From assembly GCF_024693525.1 (NCBI RefSeq), contig NZ_JAILKR010000128.1, forward strand, positions 1-34,588: a stretch of DNA of 34,588 nt, read 5' to 3'. The notes under the pieces are model-generated. The model was not told the DNA's origin, did no database searches, and was given only the letters and a program-made list of their open reading frames with translations. Shown here piece by piece: positions 8,286-16,029 of this stretch. This DNA is from Selenomonas sp. GTDB taxonomy: Bacteria; Bacillota_C; Negativicutes; Selenomonadales; Selenomonadaceae. The position numbers were made by a program, and so were the translations under genes. Numbering within the stretch: position 1 is the first letter of the stretch; every line of letters begins with the position of its first letter.

Positions 8286-8897
8286 TTAGCCTTCGACAAA
8301 ATTCTTGAGAATCTGCAGGCCAACGTCGCCTGACTTCTCGGGATGAAACTGCGTGGCCTGAATATCACCACTGGCGATGGACGCCGTGAGCCTGCTCCCA
8401 TAATCCGTATAGGCTGTGATGATGGACGTATTATCGGGAACTGCATGATAACTGTGAACAAAATACACATAGGGCTTTTCCGAAAGTCCCTCGAAAAGAT
8501 CCAAAGAACGACGGGGCTTCACCACTTCAAGGCTGTTCCAGCCCATATGGGGAACTTTCAGCCCCTCGGCCTGGATTTTCCGAACCGTGCCTTTCAAAAA
8601 GCCTAATCCTCTGACCCCGGGGGATTCTTCACTGCCCTCAAAGAGAATCTGCAGGCCAACGCAGATGCCAAGCAAAGGGATACTTTTGTCTACAGCTTCA
8701 CGAACTGCTGGAATAAGCCCGGAGGCTTCCAGATTTTTCATGCAATCGCCAAAGGCCCCCACACCGGGTAAGACGATTTTATCTGCCGCCAGAATTTCCT
8801 CGGCATTACTGCTTACGCATACCTCAGCTCCCAGCGCCGTCAGCGCCTTTTCTACGCTAAACAAATTGCCAACACCATAATCTATAATCGCAATCAT
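8286..8897 (-). CDS. hisH: Imidazole glycerol phosphate synthase glutamine amidotransferase subunit
   Basis: A 203-residue class I glutamine amidotransferase that supplies ammonia to HisF. Catalytic Cys79 lies in LLGICVGLQ, with His185 and Glu187 in QFHPEKSG. The PGVGAFGDC loop near residue 44 and PHMGWN near 116 are typical of HisH. The start is set at 8897, where GAGGAGGGC precedes the ATG; nine extra codons upstream are not supported. It follows hisB by 38 nt. Confidence 0.97.
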   Translation of the reverse strand: MIAIIDYGVGNLFSVEKALTALGAEVCVSSNAEEILAADKIVLPGVGAFGDCMKNLEASGLIPAVREAVDKSIPLLGICVGLQILFEGSEESPGVRGLGFLKGTVRKIQAEGLKVPHMGWNSLEVVKPRRSLDLFEGLSEKPYVYFVHSYHAVPDNTSIITAYTDYGSRLTASIASGDIQATQFHPEKSGDVGLQILKNFVEG

Positions 8898-8935
8898 CGG
8901 ATGCCCTCCTCGCCGAGCTGCCACCTAACTGGAAT

Positions 8936-9526
8936 TTATAAGGAACCTTTGGTAGAGGGAATGCCCTCGACACGGGGATCATCCTCTAAGGCCTGACGCA
9001 AGGCATGGCCTAAGCCCTTGAAGATAGCCTCGACTTTATGATGGGAATTGGTGCCGTAGAGCACCTTTACATGCAGGGTAATGCCGGCATTAAAGGCAAA
9101 GGCTCGCAAAAATTCTTCGGTAAGCTCCGAATCGTAGCCGCCAATCATCGGTGCCATTTCTCCGCCATCGTAAACCAGGAAAGGCCGTCCACTGATATCT
9201 AAGGATACAAAGGCCAGTGCTTCATCCATCGGCAGATAAAAAGTGCCATAGCGGCGGATTCCCTTCTTATCACCGATGGCCTGTTTAAAGGCCTGGCCAA
9301 GGGCAATGCCGATGTCTTCCACCGAATGATGTCCATCGACCTCCAAATCCCCATCGCAAACCAGGGTCAAGTCGAAAAGACCATGAGCCGTAAACAGATT
9401 GAGCATATGGTCAAAAAAACCAATTCCCGAATCGATGACACCTTTTCCCTTGCCATCGAGGTTTAAAACGAGCTTGACGGCTGTTTCTGCCGTCTTTCGT
9501 TCCAGCGTTGCGGTACGGATACTCAT
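8936..9526 (-). CDS. hisB: Imidazoleglycerol-phosphate dehydratase (monofunctional)
   Basis: This 196-residue enzyme dehydrates imidazole glycerol phosphate to imidazole acetol phosphate. The manganese-binding motifs are present: GFFDHML near residue 37, DGHHSVEDIG near 65 and NSHHKVEA near 161. There is no N-terminal HAD phosphatase domain, so unlike the enterobacterial enzyme it cannot remove phosphate from histidinol phosphate. The ATG overlaps the hisC stop (ATGA). Confidence 0.97.
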   Translation of the reverse strand: MSIRTATLERKTAETAVKLVLNLDGKGKGVIDSGIGFFDHMLNLFTAHGLFDLTLVCDGDLEVDGHHSVEDIGIALGQAFKQAIGDKKGIRRYGTFYLPMDEALAFVSLDISGRPFLVYDGGEMAPMIGGYDSELTEEFLRAFAFNAGITLHVKVLYGTNSHHKVEAIFKGLGHALRQALEDDPRVEGIPSTKGSL

Positions 9527-10593
9527 GCTCTCCCCTCCACAAATTGCTTGATAGCATCGTACCAGCGGTCATTTTCTTCCCGCAGGCCCATGGAAATACG
9601 CAGACAATTTTTAAGTCCCGGCGCATCGCCAAAGCAACGGACGCCGATTCCCTTGCTTTCCAGGTATTCGTTAAGCTCTTTGGCTTTCGCGTATTTTATC
9701 AGCACAAAGTTGGTTTCCGAAGGATAGACCGTAACGCCGGGCAGTTTATCAAGCTCCGTACTCATGCGCTTGCGCTCAGCAATCATCATCTGGATACGAG
9801 GCACATACTCATGACGCATCTGGTAAACAATGTCAGCCGTTGCCAAGGACAGGACATTCATGTGATAGGGCATATAGGATTTTTCAATCATCGAGACGAT
9901 ATCCTTGCCAGCCAGCATATAGCCCACCCGGGCAGCCGCCAAACCATAAGCCTTCGAGAAGGTACGAGCAATGATGAGATTCGGATATTTTTTCAGCAGG
10001 CCAACGGAAGTGCGTCCATAAAATTCCATATAGGCTTCATCGATGAGCAAGGCACAGTTTGCCGGGATATTTTGGGCAATAAACTCAATATCACTGACGG
10101 AGTAACCCGTTCCCGTCGGATTATTCGGATTGCAAATAACCGCTAGCGATGCCTTATGGTCGTTAACCGCTGCGACAAATTTCGCTACGTCAAGGGAATA
10201 ATCTTCCTCTAAGGATACCGGTACCCCTAGAGCTTGGGCGGCTTTGGCATAAATGCGGTACATGGAAAAAGACGGTTCCGGATAAACGATTTTCTTCGCT
10301 TTGTTCCCACCGAAGCAGTAAAACAGCTTTTCGATGATTTCACTGGAGCCGCTGCCCAGCAGCACGTTTTCAATCTGCAATTTATGATTGTCGGCAATCT
10401 GCTCCCGCAGGGCATCGTACTCCTCGTTGGGATAACGGTTATAGGCTACCCGCGAAAGCCGGCCCATCAGGCGGTCCTCCACCATGGGCGGCAGATTCAT
10501 ATTGCACTCATTGGCGTTGACCTTAATTTTCCAGTCACGCTCCACCACATCATAAGATGGCATATCTTTAAGTCCAGTACGATATTTCAACAT
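9523..10593 (-). CDS. hisC: Histidinol-phosphate aminotransferase
   Basis: This 356-residue fold-type I PLP enzyme makes histidinol phosphate from imidazole acetol phosphate and glutamate. Motifs seen are NANEC (26-30), GSGSSE (80-85), NPNNPTG (155-161), Asp185 in LIDEAY, and the Schiff-base lysine Lys214 in FSKAYGLAAARVGY. The order next to hisD and hisB supports HisC over a general aromatic aminotransferase. AGGAGG precedes the ATG, beginning inside the last codons of hisD. Confidence 0.95.
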   Translation of the reverse strand: MLKYRTGLKDMPSYDVVERDWKIKVNANECNMNLPPMVEDRLMGRLSRVAYNRYPNEEYDALREQIADNHKLQIENVLLGSGSSEIIEKLFYCFGGNKAKKIVYPEPSFSMYRIYAKAAQALGVPVSLEEDYSLDVAKFVAAVNDHKASLAVICNPNNPTGTGYSVSDIEFIAQNIPANCALLIDEAYMEFYGRTSVGLLKKYPNLIIARTFSKAYGLAAARVGYMLAGKDIVSMIEKSYMPYHMNVLSLATADIVYQMRHEYVPRIQMMIAERKRMSTELDKLPGVTVYPSETNFVLIKYAKAKELNEYLESKGIGVRCFGDAPGLKNCLRISMGLREENDRWYDAIKQFVEGRA

Positions 10594-10599
10594 AAAGTT

Positions 10600-11937
10600 T
10601 TATTTCCTCCTCAAACGGATTGCATTAGCATGGGCCTGCAACCCCTCAGTCTCCGCCAAGCGGATGATGTCATCACTGACTGCCTGAAGGGCAGGTTGGG
10701 TGTACGAGATAATGCTCGTACGCTTCATAAAGGTTTCTACGTTCAGTACGCTATAATAGCGCGCCGTACCACCGGTGGGCAGTACATGATTCGGGCCAGC
10801 GAAATAATCGCCGAGAGGTTCTGGCGAATAGGCCCCTAAGAATACCGCTCCCGCATGACGGACATAGGGCAACAGCTGGAAGGGATCTGCCGTCAAAAGT
10901 TCCATGTGCTCCGGTGCCGAGACGTTGGCAAAACGCATGGCCTGCATCATGTCCTCCGCAATGACAATAAGGCCATTGCGGTCCATAGATGCCTGGGCAA
11001 TCTCACGACGCGGCAGCTTAGCAAGCTGTTTTTCTGCTTCGGCAGCCACCTGGTTTGCCAAAGCTTCATCGTCGGTAATAACGATACTGGAAGCCAGCGG
11101 ATCATGTTCAGCCTGGCTCAGCATATCCGCTGCCGTATAGACAGGATCAGCCGTCTTATCGGCAACGATGAGAATCTCACTGGGGCCTGCCAGCATATCG
11201 ATATCCACATGCCCATAGACCTCTTTTTTCGCCAAGGTAACAAAGATATTTCCCGGGCCGGTAATCTTATCCACCCGCGGAATCGTCTCCGTACCGAAAG
11301 CCATGGCGGCAATGGCCTGGGCTCCACCGATTTTATAGATTTTCTTGACGCCGGCAGCCCGGGCGGCAATGAGTACATAGGGATTGATTTTACCATTTTT
11401 CGGCGGCACCATCATGATGATTTCCCGAACCCCGGCCACCGCCGCCGGTACCGCATTCATAATGACCGATGAGGGATAGGCAGCCGTGCCGCCTGGCACG
11501 TAAATGCCCACCCGGTCAAGGGGAATTATGGACTGACCGAGTATCGAGCCCTGTTCACGATACGTCATCCAGGAATTGGGCTTCTGTTCCTGATGGTAGC
11601 GGCGAACATTTTCTGCCGCTTTCCTCAAGGCTTCTACCACCTTCGGATCAGCTTCCTTTTCCGCTGCGGCAAATTCTTCTTCGGAAACCAGAAAGTCCTC
11701 AGGGGTGAACTCCACCCGGTCGATTAATTTTGTATAATGGATAACGGCTTTATCACCATCACGGCGAACGTCCCCCACAATCTGTCGAACCAGTTCGGCG
11801 GCGCTCATATCCCGTCCAAAGGTCTTGCGATTGGCTTCCCGGATCTTCGGATTGAGTTCCACTTCGTCAAAGGCAGCTTTCGTGAGCAGCCGCTCTACTT
11901 CGTATTCTCCTACTTCGCTTGCTTTTACAATCTTCAT
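10600..11937 (-). CDS. hisD: Histidinol dehydrogenase
   Basis: This 445-residue zinc enzyme oxidises histidinol to histidine in two NAD+ steps, the end of the pathway. Recognisable blocks are IPLDRVGIYVPGG, KIGGAQAIAAMAFGT, KITGPGN, LAGPSEILI, AEHDPLAS and NHVLPTGG, which carry the substrate and zinc ligands. The length is close to the usual 430. The ATG overlaps the hisG stop (ATGA), so translation is coupled to hisG. Confidence 0.97.
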   Translation of the reverse strand: MKIVKASEVGEYEVERLLTKAAFDEVELNPKIREANRKTFGRDMSAAELVRQIVGDVRRDGDKAVIHYTKLIDRVEFTPEDFLVSEEEFAAAEKEADPKVVEALRKAAENVRRYHQEQKPNSWMTYREQGSILGQSIIPLDRVGIYVPGGTAAYPSSVIMNAVPAAVAGVREIIMMVPPKNGKINPYVLIAARAAGVKKIYKIGGAQAIAAMAFGTETIPRVDKITGPGNIFVTLAKKEVYGHVDIDMLAGPSEILIVADKTADPVYTAADMLSQAEHDPLASSIVITDDEALANQVAAEAEKQLAKLPRREIAQASMDRNGLIVIAEDMMQAMRFANVSAPEHMELLTADPFQLLPYVRHAGAVFLGAYSPEPLGDYFAGPNHVLPTGGTARYYSVLNVETFMKRTSIISYTQPALQAVSDDIIRLAETEGLQAHANAIRLRRK

Positions 11938-12602
11938 TTCCCCGCAGCCTCGCTTTCCAAAATCTTACGCAAATCGGAAATCATCGTATGAATGCGGTCA
12001 AACTTCATCTTGAAGCTGACCCGGTTGGCGATCAGTCGAGCCGTGGCATCCTGAATCGATACAATTTCCTCCAGCCCGTTTTCCCGCAGCGTCGTTCCCG
12101 TTTCCACGATATCGACAATGCTTTCCGACAGTCCAACAATTGGTCCTAACTCGATGGAGCCATTGAGTTTGATGTATTCCATCTGCATGCCCTGGCGATT
12201 GAAGAACTGCTCCGCAATGTGCGGGAATTTCGTTGCCACCCGAGTGTGATTGTAATCGGTGAGCTTGGCGCGTTTCTCATTCTTTGGCACCGCCATCATC
12301 AAATGACAGCGACCAAAGCCAAGGTCCAAGAGCTCGTAAACATCCTTGCCGGACTCTAACAGAACGTCCTTGCCAATGACCCCTAGGTCAGCGGCACCGT
12401 ATTCCACATAGGTCGGTACATCGGCAGTCTTAGAAACGATAAATTTAATTTTCTTCTCTTCGTTGGTGATGATAAGTTTTCGCGATTTATCCGAAAGCCC
12501 TTCGGCGGTATAACCAATTTTTGCCAATAAATCTGCTGACAGGCCAAACAACTTGCCTTTAGGCAGAGCAATTGTCAGGTAATCCATAGAAGTTGACTGC
12601 AT
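11934..12602 (-). CDS. hisG: ATP phosphoribosyltransferase catalytic subunit, short form
   Basis: This 222-residue protein catalyses the committed step, ATP plus PRPP to phosphoribosyl-ATP. It is the short HisG lacking the C-terminal ACT-like regulatory domain, and so is expected to need HisZ, which is encoded upstream. Motifs include ALPKGKL near the N-terminus, GAADLGVIGKD and the PRPP-binding-like DIVETGTTLRENGL. AGGAGG lies 6 nt before the ATG at 12602. It is the first gene after a promoter that carries repeated TGTAAAC half-sites. Confidence 0.96.
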   Translation of the reverse strand: MQSTSMDYLTIALPKGKLFGLSADLLAKIGYTAEGLSDKSRKLIITNEEKKIKFIVSKTADVPTYVEYGAADLGVIGKDVLLESGKDVYELLDLGFGRCHLMMAVPKNEKRAKLTDYNHTRVATKFPHIAEQFFNRQGMQMEYIKLNGSIELGPIVGLSESIVDIVETGTTLRENGLEEIVSIQDATARLIANRVSFKMKFDRIHTMISDLRKILESEAAGK

Positions 12603-12649
12603 ATATGACCTCCTGATTTCTACTCTTTATCTTGTTAAAGCACTAATAT

Positions 12650-12685
12650 GTTTACAATACTAACATGTAAACCTGTAAACGTCAA
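12650..12685 (-). promoter_or_regulatory. hisG promoter overlapped by three TGTAAAC half-sites (probable HisR operator)
   Basis: On the minus strand TTGACG (12680-12685) and TAGTAT (12657-12662) are 17 bp apart. In plus-strand reading GTTTACA (12650-12656) and TGTAAAC (12666-12672) form an inverted pair, and another TGTAAAC (12674-12680) is a direct repeat at 8-bp pitch. The sites cover the -10, the spacer and the edge of the -35, a repressor-type layout. TrpR-family proteins bind such paired half-sites, and a YerC-type TrpR homologue is encoded just upstream. Confidence 0.7.
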
Positions 12686-12694
12686 GCAAATGTG

Positions 12695-13222
12695 TTAATT
12701 TTTTTCATCCGCCTGCCGCAGGATGACCAATAGGTCATCATCCCCTTGCGCCAAGGGCTGATGATGACGGGAAATGACCGCTGCCTCTTCATAAAGCCCG
12801 ATAGCCCGTAGCATTGCGGCTCCGATTTCCGGATGATGGTAATAGACATAAATCGCCCGGCCAGGCCTTCTCCAGATAGAATCCACCTCTTTACAGGCAA
12901 TGAACTTAGCAAGTCCCGGGACAAAATGAGTAATCAATACCGCAAATACCTTACCCCAAATGTCAAGGTCCCCCTTCTTCCGGCCCACATCGTGCAGCAG
13001 GGCGCAGCGCAAAAGCATTGACCGGTCAACTGTCAAATTTGACTTGTCAGCCAGCTGCAAAGCGGTTTTGGCCACCTGCAAGGCATGGTACTGATCGGCC
13101 GGGTGCATTTGATAAAACAATGCTTTGGCCGACTCAGGAATTGACCGGTCAATAAATGCTCGATCTTCCTGGCTGATATGGGCGGTTAGGGCACGATAAA
13201 GCTGCCGTACACGCTGTATCAT
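12695..13222 (-). CDS. HD-domain phosphohydrolase in the histidine locus
   Basis: A 175-residue soluble protein with the metal-binding pattern of the HD superfamily: His46 (QYHALQVA), His77-Asp78 (LLHDVGR), His129/130 (YYHHPE), His153/154 and Asp172 (RQADE). HD proteins are metal-dependent phosphohydrolases with substrates ranging from nucleotides to phosphate esters; the substrate here is unknown. Its ATG overlaps the hisZ stop (ATGA), so it is coupled to hisZ. hisG starts about 90 bp downstream from its own promoter. Since the locus lacks a histidinol-phosphate phosphatase, this is one candidate by position only; a stress or nucleotide function is just as possible. Confidence 0.85.
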   Translation of the reverse strand: MIQRVRQLYRALTAHISQEDRAFIDRSIPESAKALFYQMHPADQYHALQVAKTALQLADKSNLTVDRSMLLRCALLHDVGRKKGDLDIWGKVFAVLITHFVPGLAKFIACKEVDSIWRRPGRAIYVYYHHPEIGAAMLRAIGLYEEAAVISRHHQPLAQGDDDLLVILRQADEKN

Positions 13223-14403
13223 GGGAGATAAACCAATTCCCCATAGCCTTTTGCCTGCTGCATTTTGGCGGCTTCGGCTTTATCCTGGGGCGTTAACGCC
13301 AGTTCCACCGTCTTCCCTTCCTGGCGGAGCAGACTGGCCCGTTCCACAGCCTGATTCTCCTTGCCCGGGACATAGGAAAGATAAATATCCCGGGCCCGTT
13401 TCGGTTTCTCGAGACCTTGACGCTCCAGCGCCAGCAAAATGCGCTCGATGCCCATACCAAATCCTGTAGCCGGGCAGGCATTGCCAAAATCCGAGAGCAG
13501 GTGGTCATAGCGGCCGCCACCACAGAGCGGGAAGCCAAGGCCAGGGGTATAGGCTTCAAAAACCATGCCAGTGTAATAGCTAAAGTCGCGGATAATGCCT
13601 AAGTCAAAACGCACATACTGCTCGATACCATAGGATTTTAGCAAGCGGTAGATTTCCGACAGATTGTCGAGGGCCCGGCGACTCTGTTCGTTAAGGGCCA
13701 GGTCATAAGCACTCTTCAACATTGCCTCGCCGCCATTGAGCAATGGCAGCTTTTTCAAAACGGCCTTCGCGTTGTCCGAAAGCCCCAATTGGTCTACCAG
13801 CGTTTCCAGTTCCACCAGGTTGCGCTGTTCCATGGCTGCCTTGAGCTTGTCTTTGGCTTCAGCCGGTAACTGATATTGCTCCATGATGCCATTAAGGAAT
13901 TCCACCTGTCCCAGGCAAATCTGAAAATCTTTGAGGCCCGAGCGCAGCAGTCCCTGAATGGCCAGAGATAAAATCTCGGCATCGGCAAAGGCACTGGTGC
14001 TGCCCATTAGTTCGACACCAGCCTGATGAAACTCGCACTGACGCCCCATCTGAGTCTGCTCCTGACGGAAAACGCTGCTGATGTAGGAAAGTTTCATGGG
14101 CAGCGGATAATCCTTCAATCGGCTGCTCACCAAACGGGCAATGGGCGTAGTCATTTCATGCCGTAACGCCAACGTTCGGTTGTCCTTATCAAAGAGCTTA
14201 AACAGATGGTCCTGAAGATTGGAATTGCTGCCCAGCGTAAGATTGTCCAGGTATTCAATGGTTGGGGTAACAACTTCCTCATATCCCCATTCAGCAAAGA
14301 GTTCGGCAAGTTTTGTTTCAATTGCGCGCTTATCTGCCGCCTCGCTTGGCAGAAAGTCGCGGGTACCATAAGGGATTTCCAAAACGTTCTTATCTTTTTC
14401 CAT
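13219..14403 (-). CDS. hisZ: ATP phosphoribosyltransferase regulatory subunit
   Basis: A 394-residue paralogue of histidyl-tRNA synthetase lacking aminoacylation, which pairs with short HisG to form the active, histidine-inhibited complex. It retains the class II fold (PYGTRDFLP near residue 11, ALRHEMTTPIAR motif 2 near 73, GRYDHLL) but its motif blocks and his-operon setting match HisZ rather than HisS. FSYYTGMVFEAY and CGGGRYD near residue 290 are typical. GGAGCGAAG precedes the ATG. It lies 35 nt after hisR. Confidence 0.93.
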   Translation of the reverse strand: MEKDKNVLEIPYGTRDFLPSEAADKRAIETKLAELFAEWGYEEVVTPTIEYLDNLTLGSNSNLQDHLFKLFDKDNRTLALRHEMTTPIARLVSSRLKDYPLPMKLSYISSVFRQEQTQMGRQCEFHQAGVELMGSTSAFADAEILSLAIQGLLRSGLKDFQICLGQVEFLNGIMEQYQLPAEAKDKLKAAMEQRNLVELETLVDQLGLSDNAKAVLKKLPLLNGGEAMLKSAYDLALNEQSRRALDNLSEIYRLLKSYGIEQYVRFDLGIIRDFSYYTGMVFEAYTPGLGFPLCGGGRYDHLLSDFGNACPATGFGMGIERILLALERQGLEKPKRARDIYLSYVPGKENQAVERASLLRQEGKTVELALTPQDKAEAAKMQQAKGYGELVYLP

Positions 14404-14438
14404 CGGTTCTTCGCTCCTTATTTGATAGCTTTGTACGA

Positions 14439-14735
14439 TTACTCGGATTTGGGCAGCCGTTCAAGGACTGTCTTGTAACCGTCCGCACCATAATTTAAAC
14501 ACCGCTTGACACGGCTGATTGTCGCCGTGCTGGCTCCAGTCTGCTCGACGATTTCATCATAAGTATGGCCTGCCTGGAGCATCCGCGCGACTTCTAATCG
14601 CTGGGACATTGATTTAAGTTCGCTGATTGTGCAAATATCTTCAAAAAACTGATAGCACTCATCCATATTATTCAGCGACAGAACTGCCTGACAAAGCTGG
14701 TCATTAAGCTTGTCCTTCAGTTTTGGATTTACCAT
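14439..14735 (-). CDS. hisR: TrpR-family (YerC/YecD) transcription regulator, probable histidine repressor
   Basis: A 98-residue all-helical protein of the TrpR/YerC family. The helix-turn-helix spans about residues 55-85 (HTYDEIVEQTGASTATISRV). TrpR relatives of this type in Firmicutes have been predicted, from conserved clustering and operators, to control histidine genes. Here the gene is first in the his locus and a repeat-containing operator lies before hisG, which agrees. It has its own extended -10 promoter, with AGGAGGA before the ATG. The symbol hisR rests on this context; yerC is the family name. Confidence 0.88.
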   Translation of the reverse strand: MVNPKLKDKLNDQLCQAVLSLNNMDECYQFFEDICTISELKSMSQRLEVARMLQAGHTYDEIVEQTGASTATISRVKRCLNYGADGYKTVLERLPKSE

Positions 14736-14795
14736 GATAATATCCTCCTGTTGTTCTTTCCGTCTTTATCCCTTTAGTTTGTGAAATTACCTGTC

Positions 14796-14824
14796 ATTAT
14801 AACATAGGCCATGAAAAAAAGAAA
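14796..14824 (-). promoter_or_regulatory. Extended -10 promoter of the hisR-hisZ unit
   Basis: On the minus strand TATAAT (14796-14801) is preceded by TGn; a weak TTTCTT lies 17 bp upstream (14819-14824). The promoter starts within the U-tract of the terminator just upstream. No TGTAAAC half-site was seen here, so autoregulation is not indicated. Confidence 0.55.
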
Positions 14825-14857
14825 GCCCTTTGTCATTACAATTTTATGACAAAGGGC
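14813..14857 (-). terminator. Rho-independent terminator after the HlyD-type gene
   Basis: A perfect 12-bp stem (14825-14836 with 14846-14857) and 9-nt loop are followed on the minus strand by TTTCTTTTTTT. It separates the alaS-hlyD transcript from the his locus. Confidence 0.92.
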
Positions 14858-14913
14858 AAAATATCGTTTCATTTTATAGATGTTGTATCATTTTGTCTTT
14901 TTATTAAAGACAA

Positions 14914-15957
14914 TTAACCACCAATTGCAAACTTCAGCGTTGTCGTCATGCCGGGCTTAAGCGTAAAACTCAAACCTGACGGCAAAGAAATCCGAACCGT
15001 AACGCGGCTGTCACCATCGGCATCAGCCTGTTCTCCGCTTTCATCATTTGACGGCTCAACAATATCTTTTACCGACCCTTGCAGCTTGTGCTTATCGAGT
15101 TCGTAAGCGGCAAACTGTCCAAGCCGGATGTTCTTGGCCTGTTCCGGCGTTACCTTGGCTTCGACCCAGGCATTTTCCGGGTCCAGCAAATTGACAACCA
15201 CCTGATCGGCTTTTACCTCGGCGCCTTCGGCGATATCATCGATGAGCATAACGGTTCCTGCCGTCGGGGCTAAAATGTCGGTAGCCTGCTGCGCCTCTTT
15301 GGCATTATCCAATGCTGCCTGGGCAACCTGTACCTGCATTTCTGCCTGCTTGATGATATCGGGATTCTGCGGAGCCGTTGGTGCAACCTGAGCTGGCGAT
15401 GGCGTGGGAACCGACGGCGTTGCCGGAATCGATGCTGCAGCCTGGGCGGCATTTAACTCCGACTGGACATTTTGCATTTCCCTACGCGAATAGGCATCGG
15501 GATTTGCCCGCATATTGGCAAGTTTTGCCCGCAGCCGTGCCACCTCCCGCTGGGCGCTGGCACTATAAGTTGGTGCAGTTGATACCTGGGGCTGCGGTGC
15601 TGTCGGCAACGTCATCGTTGTTCCTTTTTTGAGCTGCTCGAGACTCTGTTGGGCCAGTTTGACATTCTGCTCTAACTGCTGAATCTGTTCATCAGTGATG
15701 CTAGATTCCAAGCGGGCAATTACATCGCCTGCCTCCACATGATCGCCATCGCTTACCACAATCTCGGTAATCTTGCCAGGCGATTTTGCTTTCGCCTGCA
15801 CGATGTTTCCCGTGACCTGAGCATCATAGATAGTCAACGTCTTGTTATGATGCTGATAAAAATAAACACCCGTGCTGACGATAAGGGCTAGCAGTACCAA
15901 ACCTATGAGGCCAAAACGGATAAATTTATTTGCCTTGTTTGTAATATCGACTTCCAT
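14914..15957 (-). CDS. HlyD/EmrA-type membrane fusion (periplasmic adaptor) protein
   Basis: A 347-residue protein with one N-terminal membrane anchor (about 14-34) and a periplasmic body. A first lipoyl half-motif (AKSPGKITEIVVSDGDHVEAGDVIA) lies at 57-81, helical hairpin segments at 88-175 and 200-226, the second lipoyl half near 228-250, and a beta-barrel domain ends the protein. Such adaptors link an inner-membrane exporter to an outer-membrane channel. Two Ala/Pro/Thr-rich stretches (about 112-131 and 176-199) interrupt the coiled-coil hairpin. No exporter or channel gene is adjacent. AAAGGAGG precedes the ATG. It follows alaS after a hairpin and may be read with it. Confidence 0.88.
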   Translation of the reverse strand: MEVDITNKANKFIRFGLIGLVLLALIVSTGVYFYQHHNKTLTIYDAQVTGNIVQAKAKSPGKITEIVVSDGDHVEAGDVIARLESSITDEQIQQLEQNVKLAQQSLEQLKKGTTMTLPTAPQPQVSTAPTYSASAQREVARLRAKLANMRANPDAYSRREMQNVQSELNAAQAAASIPATPSVPTPSPAQVAPTAPQNPDIIKQAEMQVQVAQAALDNAKEAQQATDILAPTAGTVMLIDDIAEGAEVKADQVVVNLLDPENAWVEAKVTPEQAKNIRLGQFAAYELDKHKLQGSVKDIVEPSNDESGEQADADGDSRVTVRISLPSGLSFTLKPGMTTTLKFAIGG

Positions 15958-15986
15958 TGCCGGAACCTCCTTTGCAAAGCAAGAAC

Positions 15987-16010
15987 GACTCCCTCAAAAA
16001 TGAGGGAGTC
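15987..16010 (-). terminator. Hairpin between alaS and the HlyD-type gene
   Basis: A perfect 10-bp stem (GACTCCCTCA with TGAGGGAGTC) and 4-nt loop lie 20 bp past the alaS stop. On the minus strand the next bases (GTTCTTGC) are only moderately T-rich, so it may be a leaky terminator or a processing site. No separate promoter for the downstream gene was found. Confidence 0.5.
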
Positions 16011-16029
16011 TGTTCACTTATCAGTTGGA

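Noticed and set aside
13219..14403. Histidyl-tRNA synthetase (hisS)
   Set aside because: The short HisG needs HisZ, the gene sits in the his locus, and the length and motif spacing fit HisZ.
14404..14913. His leader-peptide attenuator or T-box before hisR/hisZ
   Set aside because: No His-codon run or T-box core is present; the hairpin at 14825-14857 terminates the upstream gene and precedes the hisR promoter.
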